From the NCBI GenBank assembly GCA_947475545.1, contig CANJLL010000007.1, positions 1-64,000 on the forward strand: a DNA stretch of 64,000 nt, in the 5' to 3' direction. Source of the stretch: Chloroflexota bacterium. GTDB taxonomy: Bacteria; Chloroflexota; Limnocylindria; Limnocylindrales; CSP1-4. Made by a program: the position numbers and the translations under genes. Shown here piece after piece: positions 36,630-44,117 of this stretch (its first letter is position 1; each line of letters opens with the position of its first letter). Under the pieces are notes generated by a model, which ran no database searches, was not told the DNA's origin, and saw only the letters and a list, made by a program, of their open reading frames with translations.

Positions 36630-37115
36630 TCAGTTGGCTGGCGACGGGTCCGGAATGGCCACCTCGGCGCCGTCTGTCAGCAGGCTGGTTGCCCAGAGCT
36701 CCACGGCGACCGTTCCGGCGTTCTCGGCCTTGTGGTGCTCGTCCGGGTTCTCCAGGACCGAGTCGCCTGTTGCCAGCATGATCGTCTGGCCGGCCGGGTA
36801 CGACTCCTGCGCCCCGTTGGCCCGCTGGACATTCACCGTGCCCGTGAGGACGGTGTAGGTCAGGGTGCCAGCGGCGATGCGCGCAATCTGCCAGCCCGGG
36901 TGGTAGTGGGGCGCCAGCTTGGAGCCCGCCGGGATGATGTAGTGCCACAGGGCCAGGCGCTCACCGGGCGCGTTGCCGGGGAGCGAGCTGCCCAGGCTCT
37001 CGCGGATGATGCCCGTGGGGCCCGCGCTGGGTGCGGGTGTTGCGGCTGCTCCGCCACACGCCGCAAGGGTGATTGCCAGGGCGACGGCGAGGCGGGCGGT
37101 GGAGAGACGGGGCAT
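36630..37115 (-). CDS. Cupin-domain lipoprotein
   Basis: 161 residues from ATG 37115. The lipobox is LAITLAAC, then a short Ala/Pro spacer. The cupin barrel contains LAPHYHPGWQIARIAAGTLTY with the first His pair and GDSVLENPDEHHKAENAG with the second His group, so metal binding is likely. Extracytoplasmic and lipid-anchored. The ligand is unknown. Longer frames upstream begin with Arg-rich sequence lacking a signal peptide and are not preferred. Confidence 0.82.
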   Translation of the reverse strand: MPRLSTARLAVALAITLAACGGAAATPAPSAGPTGIIRESLGSSLPGNAPGERLALWHYIIPAGSKLAPHYHPGWQIARIAAGTLTYTVLTGTVNVQRANGAQESYPAGQTIMLATGDSVLENPDEHHKAENAGTVAVELWATSLLTDGAEVAIPDPSPAN

Positions 37116-37480
37116 TCGGGTGACCCTGTGGTGCGATGCTGGGCTGACCGAATATAGCAGCCGCCCAACGGGAGGACACGGCGCAGCGCGGCCAGCCTTG
37201 GCGGGTCTGGCCGACACGCTGCCGGCCAGACCCGCGGAGCAGGGAGCCCAGCCCCGGCTCCGTGGCGCACGCGCCTCGCGAACACCCGCCGTCGGCGGTT
37301 CCCTCGCCGTCCCGAACGGCGTACTTCAGGTGTGTCAAGGAGCCCGCGCTGTCAGGGCTCCCGTCGCCGATCCGGGACGCGTCCCCCTGCGGTCACCTCA
37401 AACTCGTGCAGCACGAGGGAGTTGACACGGCCAGCCACGCGGAATCTGGTACTGCGGCCCCGTCGAATGATCGTTCGCTC
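37116..37480. other. Divergent intergenic region
   Basis: About 365 bases upstream of both the cupin gene and the four-gene operon that follows. ATATAGCAGC near 37154 is the most promoter-like spot towards the cupin gene. The open + frame through it reads as low-complexity and is not convincing coding sequence. Confidence 0.4.
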
Positions 37481-38064
37481 GGCGTTGGTCGGGCGCGTGC
37501 CGGTCTCGCCCGTGTCCGAGCCCTGTTCCTGGTGTTCGTGTATCCGGGGGCGGCGCTCAGCGGGGCGCTCGCCGAAGGCTCGCCGCGGTTCGCGCTTGGT
37601 GGATCGGGCGCGGCGTTCGGGCTGCTCTTCCTCCAGACCGGCCTCGACCTCCTTCGCGCCGGCGGGCCGACGCTGCCGCTGCTCGCGCTGAGCGGTCCGC
37701 TCGGCGTCGTCGGGCTGACCCTGATCGGCCTCCCGTACGGGACGGTCGGGGTCTGGCTGCTGGGGGTCATGGCCTTCGTCGGCACCCGTCCGTTCGGAGG
37801 GACGCTGGGGCTCGGGCCGACGGTCCGGGCCATGGGCTCGGCTACAGCCCGGCGCTCGTCTATGTCCTCCTCGGCCTGGCCGCCAACCTGTTCCGGGCGT
37901 GGAACACCGCCGTGGCTTTCGGGGTCACGGGTCTGCTGTGGGCCCTGGGGCCGATGATCGGCACCCTGCGCGGCATGCTCGCCGGACGCACTGCGATTGC
38001 CGTCGTCCTGGCCACGCTGCTCGGCGGCCTGATGCTCTTCGGCTGGGCGTTCCTGGGGACATGA
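37481..38064 (+). pseudogene. Polytopic membrane protein, frameshifted; first gene of a four-gene operon
   Basis: Not recognised. Hydrophobic segments FLVFVYPGAALSGALAEG, SGAAFGLLFLQTGLDLLRAG, GVVGLTLIGLPYGTVGVWLL in one frame. Then a one-base shift before 37840 leads to GYSPALVYVLLGLAANLFRA, VAFGVTGLLWALGPMIG and TAIAVVLATLLGGLMLFG. About 190 residues and six helices if the frames are joined. The N-terminus is uncertain; no ATG/GTG with a ribosome site fits. The TGA at 38062 overlaps the next start (ATGA), so this frame is translated into the operon, which favours one real gene with an indel. Confidence 0.55.
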
Positions 38065-38567
38065 CGCCGATGACCGCCCCGCCCCCCCCCGCCCACGTTC
38101 CCTCCCGGATGCTGTCCGCGCGCGTCTGGGCCGCCCCGGCCGCCGCCTTCGCCGCCTTCGGCGGCCTGGTCCGATGGCGAGTCATCCACAACGCGATCGG
38201 CGGCGGAATCGGCGCGATCATCGGCGTGATCTTCGGGCTCCTGGCCGTCCATCTCCTGGTCATGATCCTGCGCCTGGCCAATTCCAAGACGGATCGCGAT
38301 CGCATCAGCCGGGCCGCGGGGACCGGGCTGCTCCTGCTCCTGCCGTTTGCGGCGCTCGCGCTGGTGGCCGAGCTGCTCCTGGGCTGGAACGCCTCGCAGG
38401 CATTCGCCTCAACGGCCCTCGTGGCCGCCTGCGGCGCCGCCGGGGCCGAAGTTGGCCGGCGCGGCGGAGCCGGTCTGCGCAGCGTGCTGGTCCCGGCGGT
38501 CAGCGCCTTCCTGCTGTCGACGGCGTGGGTCTTGCTGAGCGTCCTGGCCGGAAGGTTCTGGTCATGA
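38061..38567 (+). CDS. Unrecognised membrane protein (168 aa)
   Basis: Four hydrophobic stretches: VWAAPAAAFAAFGGLV, IGGGIGAIIGVIFGLLAVHL, GTGLLLLLPFAALALVAELL and SVLVPAVSAFLLSTAWVLLS. A conserved-looking charged loop LRLANSKTDRDRISRAAG lies between helices 2 and 3. No known family. Overlaps both neighbours by four bases (ATGA at 38061 and 38564), so it is translationally coupled with them. Confidence 0.65.
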   Translation: MTPMTAPPPPAHVPSRMLSARVWAAPAAAFAAFGGLVRWRVIHNAIGGGIGAIIGVIFGLLAVHLLVMILRLANSKTDRDRISRAAGTGLLLLLPFAALALVAELLLGWNASQAFASTALVAACGAAGAEVGRRGGAGLRSVLVPAVSAFLLSTAWVLLSVLAGRFWS

Positions 38568-39427
38568 GGCGGCGATGGCTGCGGCTGCTGATCCCCTTGA
38601 TGGCCCTGATGCTGGCCGTCTCGGCCGCCGGGCCCTATCGGCCGGTGCCCTCGGATGCCGAGCTCAAGGCGATGGTCGATGCGGCCGTCGCCGCGCAGTG
38701 CACATTCGTCAACGATGCCGTCCACGAGGTGCGCACCGAGGTCAACATCACCAGGATGCACCTCGAGACCTCCTCGGGCGATTCGGTGCGCATGAACCGG
38801 ATCGTCGTCGACTTGAAGAAGGTCACCGGACCCTATTCCGACGGGGCCTCCACAACCCTCTATGTCCTGATGTGGGCCGGCATCGGTGAGGCGCCGCCTC
38901 CATACAAGTTCTGGACGGAAACCAGCGGCAAGACGCGGCAGGCCGGCTTGGACGCGTTCAACGCGCGCATGTCCCAATGGCTGCCGGACCGGGACCTCCG
39001 CCCGGTGGCGGGGCACGGCGAGACCCCTGCCCCGGAACTACCCCTCTGCAACGCCACGATCAGCCTGCCCCGAGGCCTCAAGGCCGGCGACACGCTCGCC
39101 CCCGATGCGACCGTGATCAGCGTGGACGGCGCACCGGTCAAGGGCTCGATCTCGATTGTCTGGACCATCAACGGTGCGGTCGCCAACTCGGTCACCTGGA
39201 ACGGCCAGCCGGCCCGGATCATCCTGCAGTTGAGTTGCCAGGGTCACGCGCAGGAGTTCACGGCGACCTACAACGGAACCCTGAATCAGGCCCCCGGCCA
39301 GCTTCCCGGCCAATCATCCGCCCCGGGACCCTCGGGCGACACAGGACCCTCGGGCGACACGGGACCCTCGGGGACCCGGACGCGATGCACTTCTCCGGGC
39401 CCGTCTCGGCCGACGAGGTGTGGTTGA
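38564..39427 (+). CDS. Unrecognised secreted protein with collagen-like tail (287 aa)
   Basis: A signal peptide (LRLLIPLMALMLAVSAAGPY) is followed by a soluble domain of about 230 residues with one Cys near the start (AAQCTFVNDAVHEVRTEVNI) and two later (LPLCNATISLPRG, LQLSCQGHAQEF). The latter half looks like a beta sandwich. The C-terminus is GPSGDTGPSGDTGPSGT, a short Gly-x-y stretch from an 18-base tandem repeat. No family recognised. Its last 43 bases overlap the next gene, so its true end may be earlier if the repeat hides an indel. Confidence 0.62.
   Translation: MRRRWLRLLIPLMALMLAVSAAGPYRPVPSDAELKAMVDAAVAAQCTFVNDAVHEVRTEVNITRMHLETSSGDSVRMNRIVVDLKKVTGPYSDGASTTLYVLMWAGIGEAPPPYKFWTETSGKTRQAGLDAFNARMSQWLPDRDLRPVAGHGETPAPELPLCNATISLPRGLKAGDTLAPDATVISVDGAPVKGSISIVWTINGAVANSVTWNGQPARIILQLSCQGHAQEFTATYNGTLNQAPGQLPGQSSAPGPSGDTGPSGDTGPSGTRTRCTSPGPSRPTRCG
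39326..39379 (+). repeat. 18-base tandem repeat, three copies
   Basis: Units GGACCCTCGGGCGACACA (39326), GGACCCTCGGGCGACACG (39344) and a diverged third (39362). In the reading frame they encode GPSGDT triplets. The ATG of the next gene is six bases after the third unit. Confidence 0.85.
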
Positions 39428-40173
39428 GCTGCCTTGACGTGTTGATGGCTAACGGCATGGCCGAGGCCGAGCCGCTCCAGATGACCTTTGATCTCGAACA
39501 GTTCTGGGCGACGGTCACGTTGCTCGACGCCTACCGGATGGCGCTGCTCCGGCGCCGCCTGGCGCGCCAGGGCGGCGATCCCGCCGGCGTATCGTCCGCC
39601 GGGCTGGCCGAGGCCTGGAAGGCAGGGCTGACCTCCATCGATCCGGGCTGGTCGGTGTCCCTCTTCGCCATGCTGCGGCCGGATCTCGTGCCCGAAGGGT
39701 TCGAATCCAGGGCCTCGGACGTCATCGGCCGGATGGATGCGTCGGGCATCCTGACCGTGCTTCCGGGCGACCCGGGCGATCCGCTCGGCGATGTCTACAT
39801 CTTTGGTCAGGGTCTTGACCGCCTGTGTCAAGCCACGATCCAGGGTGCCATGCACGTCGGGCTGTCGGTGGAGCGGCTCGTGGCGGCCCGCGACGTCGAG
39901 TTGACGTCATTTGGCGGCTGGCGGACGCCGGGTGGCTTCTGGCTGGCCGACCTGAGCCTGGTCCCGATGCGCGGCACGGGCACGGTCACGGTGACCCTGC
40001 TGGGAAGGTCCCCCCTTGCGGCCTTGATCGAGGGCGCGGTGGGTGGCCACGCGGGTCGTGGTGCGGACGGTGACCCCCGGGCCAGCCCGGCGCCGCCCGC
40101 CACGGACGGGCCGTACACGCGCGATGCGCTGATCGACGCGCTGCGGGCGCTGCCAGCCCCCGGCGGGGGTTGA
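39385..40173 (+). CDS. Unrecognised cytoplasmic protein (262 aa), last gene of operon
   Basis: MHFSGPVSADEVWLSCLDVL, then helical charged sequence (TVTLLDAYRMALLRRRLARQ), DPGWSVSLFAMLRPDLVPEG and a beta-rich second half (VYIFGQGLDRLCQATIQGAM, GGWRTPGGFWLADLSLVPM). There is no signal peptide or helix-turn-helix. The two halves could be two domains, the second perhaps ligand-binding. I do not recognise it. Start at ATG 39385 overlaps the preceding gene. Confidence 0.65.
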   Translation: MHFSGPVSADEVWLSCLDVLMANGMAEAEPLQMTFDLEQFWATVTLLDAYRMALLRRRLARQGGDPAGVSSAGLAEAWKAGLTSIDPGWSVSLFAMLRPDLVPEGFESRASDVIGRMDASGILTVLPGDPGDPLGDVYIFGQGLDRLCQATIQGAMHVGLSVERLVAARDVELTSFGGWRTPGGFWLADLSLVPMRGTGTVTVTLLGRSPLAALIEGAVGGHAGRGADGDPRASPAPPATDGPYTRDALIDALRALPAPGGG

Positions 40174-40436
40174 GTCCGTCACCATCCACGCGACGCCGGA
40201 AGCCGACGCTCAAGGCTGGTCCCGTGCGTTCGGCGACGCGCCGCTGCGTCTTCAAGCAGGAGGAACAGTTGGTACGGATGGTCGGGGCGAGAGGTCCAGG
40301 GCCCGCGCTAACCAGCTGATCCGCGGGTGCTGGGTGGAGGTCGAACTGGGGGGCTGAGAACCTCCTGGCGCACTCCGCATGATGGTTCCGGGCGCGGCAA
40401 CCAAGGCGGTCGCGGAGCGGACGGCGAGGGCGGACC
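40174..40436. other. Gene-free region with tRNA-Pro 3'-end copy
   Basis: It holds the sequence ATGGTCGGGGCGAGAGG (40278-40294), identical to the 3' end of tRNA-Pro at 51986 read on the + strand. About 80 more bases are also found at 42976. No gene supported. Confidence 0.6.
40278..40385 (+). repeat. Direct repeat A (copy 1), partner at 42976
   Basis: Roughly 100 bases starting with the tRNA-Pro 3' end and continuing with AGGGCCCGCGCTAACCAGCT. The copy at 42976-43080 differs at scattered positions. The two copies flank the desaturase and the toxin-antitoxin-like pair. Confidence 0.75.
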
Positions 40437-41384
40437 CTAGCGGGCCGGGCCCAGGCGCGGAAAGGAGGATGATGCCACGCGCTCCTCGAAGCGGCGGGCG
40501 GCGACGTCGAGTCGCTCGAGATGCTCATGCAGGCGCAGGCGCGCCTCCTCGGCTGCAGCATCCAGCCCGCCAAGCTCGAAGACACCCCAGAAGCGCAGGA
40601 TCGGCATCAGGACGTCATTGCGATGGACGCGCAGGTCGTAGATCCCTGCCTTGGCCATGTCGGCGGCCTTCCGGATGAAGTGCGGAATTCCCGCACCCGG
40701 CATCTGGAATGCCAGGACCTCGTCGACGATCGCGCGCACCGCCGCGGACGGTTCGATCTGGATCGCGGCCTTCAGCATGTCGCGGTAGAAGACCATGTGG
40801 AGGTTCTCGTCGGTGGCGATCCGGACCATGATCCGATCCGCAACGGGGTCGTCCGAGTAGCGGCCGGTGTTCCGGTGCGAGATCCGCGTCGCCAGCTCCT
40901 GGAAGGCCACGTACGCCAGGCCGTGCAGGGTGTCCGGAAAGGGATGGTCGTAGCCCTGCTGGAGCTGGGTCATGCGCCCACGCTCCAGCAGGACCGGATC
41001 GATGTTGCGCGTGACCGTGAGGTAGTCGCGCAGGACGATGGCGTGTCGCCCCTCCTCCGCCGTCCAGCGGCCCACCCAGTTCAGCCAGGCGCCGTCGCCA
41101 GAGCCGAACATCCCGTAAATCAGCCGGTGGTAGCTGGGCAGGTTGTCCTCGGTCAGCAGCCCGATCTCGAACGCGGTCTGCGCCACGCCCGTCAGTCGCG
41201 GCTGGTCCGGGGTCCAGGGCTCCTTGTCGAAGTCCCGGCCGAGGCGGTACGGGATGTACTCGTGCGGGAACCACTCATCGGCCACCTTGAGATGGCGATT
41301 GAGCAGTCGGGCTGCCTCGGGTTCGAGCTCCATGAGGATCCGCCGGTCGAGAGCGGTCCCTTGGCTGGGCTGGTCATCGGTCAT
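40437..41384 (-). CDS. Acyl-ACP desaturase (diiron, soluble)
   Basis: 315 residues. Both iron-binding motifs of the soluble stearoyl-ACP desaturase family are present: RWTAEEGRHAIVLRDYL (EExxH) and IATDENLHMVFY (DExxH), each on a long helix. FQELATRISHRNTG between them is also typical. It introduces a double bond into acyl-ACP using O2 and reduced ferredoxin; mycobacterial DesA1/DesA2 are the closest well-known group. Cytoplasmic. No electron donor gene is adjacent. It lies between two copies of repeat A. Confidence 0.92.
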   Translation of the reverse strand: MTDDQPSQGTALDRRILMELEPEAARLLNRHLKVADEWFPHEYIPYRLGRDFDKEPWTPDQPRLTGVAQTAFEIGLLTEDNLPSYHRLIYGMFGSGDGAWLNWVGRWTAEEGRHAIVLRDYLTVTRNIDPVLLERGRMTQLQQGYDHPFPDTLHGLAYVAFQELATRISHRNTGRYSDDPVADRIMVRIATDENLHMVFYRDMLKAAIQIEPSAAVRAIVDEVLAFQMPGAGIPHFIRKAADMAKAGIYDLRVHRNDVLMPILRFWGVFELGGLDAAAEEARLRLHEHLERLDVAARRFEERVASSSFPRLGPAR

Positions 41385-41477
41385 GTCGGAGATATGGTAG
41401 CGCGCGCCGGCAAGGTCGAGGAGCCTGCGGACGAGGGGAACGCGTAGGCACCCCAGCCGAACGAGAACGCGCGCTTG

Positions 41478-42098
41478 CTAGGTTTCGCGCGCGCGCGCCG
41501 GGACGTTCAACTCGGCTCGGAGCGTATTGACGTCAGCAACGAGGGCCAGGAGGCGAGCAAGGTCTCGCTCGTGCTTCTCCCGGCCGTCGTGTGCGACGGC
41601 GACAACCCGGCCCTTGATGACGATCGCTCCAGCCAGCGTCGGGATCCGGATCCGGAACGGCCCTTCGCCGCTATCGACCTCGACCACGCGCGCACGGGCC
41701 AGGGCCTGAGTCCCTCCGACGATCTGCACGGTCTTGTCCGGCGGGACGGTCCGGAGCTCAACTCGGGCGCCGACGTTGTCTGGCGCGAGAACATCCACGA
41801 TCGCGTCACCGCGGACGAAGCGGTAGCCGCGGGCGTCCCCACGGTCCGGCTCGACGCCTGCGTCGAGCAGCCGGCGGGCGACGGCGATCATCGCTCGAAC
41901 GTCGACGAGCGCGTCGACGTCGCCGGTGACGAATCCGATCGCCGCACCGTGCTCGGCTTCGAGGATCGCGACCATCTGACCACCGACGAGGACCCACGGC
42001 AGGGGGTGGAGGATCGCGGCGGTCTCACGAGTCAGGCGCCACACAGACGCATCTCCGTCGCTCGCCGGTCGGATCCGGATCAGGACCGGATCGGTCAT
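41478..42098 (-). CDS. AbiEii-like nucleotidyltransferase (putative toxin)
   Basis: 206 residues. LPWVLVGGQMVAILEAEHGA, then TGDVDALVDVR, matching the GG/S...DxD nucleotidyltransferase core of AbiEii/AbiGii-type proteins, then YRFVRGDAIVDVLAPDN carrying a third Asp. It should transfer a nucleotide to RNA or protein if it works like the known toxins. ATGA overlap with the HTH gene upstream gives a two-gene toxin-antitoxin-like unit. Confidence 0.72.
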   Translation of the reverse strand: MTDPVLIRIRPASDGDASVWRLTRETAAILHPLPWVLVGGQMVAILEAEHGAAIGFVTGDVDALVDVRAMIAVARRLLDAGVEPDRGDARGYRFVRGDAIVDVLAPDNVGARVELRTVPPDKTVQIVGGTQALARARVVEVDSGEGPFRIRIPTLAGAIVIKGRVVAVAHDGREKHERDLARLLALVADVNTLRAELNVPARARET

Positions 42099-42787
42099 CC
42101 GGTCAAGCGCCCCAGCAGCTCCGTGCCGACCTGGCGGCTGCGCGGGTCGTCATCCTCGATCAGGTCAAGGGCGACCGCCGCCCTCGGGGCGACATGGCTG
42201 GGCGGCCACGAAGGCATGAACGAGGGAACGGCCCGCAGGATGACGTTTGGTTCGTGGCTTTCCTGGAGGCGGTATCGCGCGATGACAGTTGCGAGGGCTC
42301 GCTCATCGACGTAGGCATCGACCGTATCGCCGGCGAGCAAGCCGAGCCGCAGTTCGGCCGCAGCCGTAACACCGGACAAGATGAGCGCCCGGTCATCGCG
42401 AATCTCACGCAGCACTGAAGGATGAGCGCGAAAGGCCTGCCGTTCGCCTCGTTCCACGAGTCGGGCGCGCAGGGTGACAAGTCCGTGCTTGGCGAGCAGA
42501 CGGCTGAGCCTGTATCGCGTGTCGGAACCGAGCCACGGCGGTCGCTCGCCCGAGGCCAGAGCCAGCACCCCCCAGGCGTTCGACGGCGTCAAACGGCGAC
42601 GGTTGCTGGGCCGAAGCGATCGACGCCGCTCGACGTCGGCCACGGGAATGACGGTGATCGCCCCAAGTTGGCTCGATCGCAGGTCGCCGGTCCCGACGAG
42701 GTGATTGATACGTCTCGCGCTGATGCCCGGCCGTTTCGCGGCCTGCGCGACGGTCAGGTAGCCTCCTGGAGAGAAAGCATCAAGCAT
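42095..42787 (-). CDS. HTH protein paired with AbiEii-like nucleotidyltransferase (putative antitoxin)
   Basis: 230 residues. The N-terminus is a MerR/excisionase-type helix-turn-helix (YLTVAQAAKRPGISARRINH, then LGAITVIPVADVE). The rest is helical with HPSVLREIRDDRALILSGVT and ends AAVALDLIEDDDPRSRQVGT. Layout (DNA-binding domain plus C-terminal domain, followed directly by a nucleotidyltransferase) resembles AbiEi/AbiEii type IV pairs. Two 9-base direct repeats sit over its promoter, so self-repression is expected. The transcript seems to start within a few bases of the ATG. Confidence 0.72.
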   Translation of the reverse strand: MLDAFSPGGYLTVAQAAKRPGISARRINHLVGTGDLRSSQLGAITVIPVADVERRRSLRPSNRRRLTPSNAWGVLALASGERPPWLGSDTRYRLSRLLAKHGLVTLRARLVERGERQAFRAHPSVLREIRDDRALILSGVTAAAELRLGLLAGDTVDAYVDERALATVIARYRLQESHEPNVILRAVPSFMPSWPPSHVAPRAAVALDLIEDDDPRSRQVGTELLGRLTG

Positions 42788-42792
42788 TCCAA

Positions 42793-42825
42793 TGTGCGAA
42801 TAGATGATGCTCTGTGCGAATGCAA
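42793..42825 (-). promoter_or_regulatory. Promoter and operator-like repeats of the AbiE-like pair
   Basis: On the minus strand TTGCAT (complement of 42820-42825), 17 bases, TATTCG (complement of 42797-42802). The exact repeat ATTCGCACA occurs twice, 20 bases apart (complements of 42813-42821 and 42793-42801), over the -35 edge and the -10. The ATG is at 42787, so the mRNA may be nearly leaderless. Confidence 0.6.
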
Positions 42826-42888
42826 GACCTGCACATGACGTCGTCCGGCACGGCTGGCGGCGCAGGCCTCATGTCGGCCTCGACAGTC

Positions 42889-42970
42889 CTGGGACTGGCC
42901 TCGATGCGGATCGCACCGACCGAGGCAGCCGTCGCCCGCGGGCTCGCCAGAGTCGTTGCGGAGCGATTGC
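42889..42970 (+). pseudogene. Serine-recombinase C-terminal tail (fragment 1)
   Basis: The frame reads LASMRIAPTEAAVARGLARV, matching the end of large serine recombinases (R/M-R-x-x-PT-x-A-x-x-x-G) and the similar tail at 50200. Only about 25 residues remain. The tRNA-Pro 3'-end copy starts four bases further. Confidence 0.5.
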
Positions 42971-42973
42971 TAG

Positions 42974-43080
42974 TTATGGTCGGGGCGAGAGGTCTAGGGC
43001 CCGCGCTAACCAGCTCATCCGGGGGTGCTGGGTCGAGGTTGAACAGGGCGCTGAAGCCCTCCTGGCACTCTCCGCGTGAC
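42974..43080 (+). repeat. tRNA-Pro 3'-end copy plus repeat A (copy 2)
   Basis: TTATGGTCGGGGCGAGAGG (42974-42992) is identical to the sequence at 50286 and 51983. The following about 85 bases match copy 1 at 40295 with scattered differences. Confidence 0.75.
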
Positions 43081-43259
43081 CAGCGGGCTCCAGCGCCGCC
43101 TCGCCGAGATCCGCATGGCCCTCGTCGAGGGATCCACTCCACCGGAGGAGGTCGAAGTATCCGTATGTGGTCGGGGGCGAGAGTGGTCGGGGCGAGCCCT
43201 TGCGGGTGAGGGTGTGGATCGCGAGGCCGGACGAGAGCCTCGCCATGGCCTTGTGAGGC
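43081..43259. other. Remnant sequence between repeat A and the GntR gene
   Basis: About 180 bases including a duplicated GGTCGGGG-GCGAGAG motif at 43166-43192, again tRNA-Pro-like. No gene supported. Confidence 0.4.
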
Positions 43260-43988
43260 CTACTGCGGATGCTTCGCCCGGGATCCGATGTTGAGCTTGA
43301 CCCCGGCGCCGCCCGGGACGGACATCGCCGCGAACAGCGCCTCCATGACGCGAACGCGGCTCGACTCGATATGGCGCACCGCGATGTCGTGCGCCTGGTG
43401 GTGGTTGCCCTTGAGCAGCGCGGCGATCAGGTCTTTGTGCTGGCCGCCGTGGTCGGCCACCGCGGTGCGAAGCTCGAGCCCGGACAGGTAGAGCCGCTGG
43501 AGCTCCTCGAGCGTGTGCGTGAGCGTGGCCGCCAGACGCGCGTTGCCGCCGGCTTCGGCGAGTCGTGCGTGGAACTCACGGTTTCGGATCACGAAGGTCC
43601 GAAACTCCTCGGGGTCCTCGCCGCTCGGCTCCTCCGCCAGGTGGACCAGCGTCCGAAGCTGGTCCGCAGAGGCGTGCTCGGCAGCGAGGCGAGCGGCAGC
43701 GGGCTCCAGGAGCAGGAGCATCTGGAAGATCTCCTGGACGTCGTCGAGGGCTAGTTCGCGGACCCGGTAGCCCTGGCGCGGAAGGACGTCCACGAAGCCT
43801 TCGTGGGCGAGAATCGCCAGCGCTTCCCGGACCGGGGTCTTGCTGACCTCCATCAACTCGGCAAGCCGGCCCTCGTTGATGCTGGTTCCGGGCGCCATCT
43901 GGCAGGCGAGAATCTGCTCTTTGACAACGCGGTAGACGCGCTCGCTAGCTGAGCCGCGCTCGGTCGGCAGGTCTGACGTCGTCACCAT
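43260..43988 (-). CDS. GntR-family regulator, FadR/FCD subfamily
   Basis: 242 residues from ATG 43988; ATG 44045 would add 19 residues. The winged helix is recognisable by SINEGRLAELMEVSKTPVREALAILAHEGFV, a near-perfect GntR helix-turn-helix when read in parts (LAELMEVSKTPVREAL). The FCD domain has EIFQMLLLLEPAAARLAAEH, NREFHARLAEAGGN and GQHKDLIAALLKGN with His residues that bind metal in this subfamily. It senses small organic acids or related ligands. Divergent from the CDF transporter. Confidence 0.9.
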   Translation of the reverse strand: MVTTSDLPTERGSASERVYRVVKEQILACQMAPGTSINEGRLAELMEVSKTPVREALAILAHEGFVDVLPRQGYRVRELALDDVQEIFQMLLLLEPAAARLAAEHASADQLRTLVHLAEEPSGEDPEEFRTFVIRNREFHARLAEAGGNARLAATLTHTLEELQRLYLSGLELRTAVADHGGQHKDLIAALLKGNHHQAHDIAVRHIESSRVRVMEALFAAMSVPGGAGVKLNIGSRAKHPQ

Positions 43989-44117
43989 CAACCTCGGATC
44001 TCGCGTTGACGCGCGTGGAATATCAGGCGTATCCTCGCTCGACATCTTGTTGATCAGGTGCCGACGATGTGGCCATGATGCATCGCGCGCCCTATTCGGG
44101 CAAGGGAGGAACGATCC

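Noticed and set aside
40260-40400. Ribosomal RNA or second tRNA in the repeat A copies
   Set aside because: Only the 3' end of tRNA-Pro is present; no cloverleaf or rRNA core sequence can be formed.
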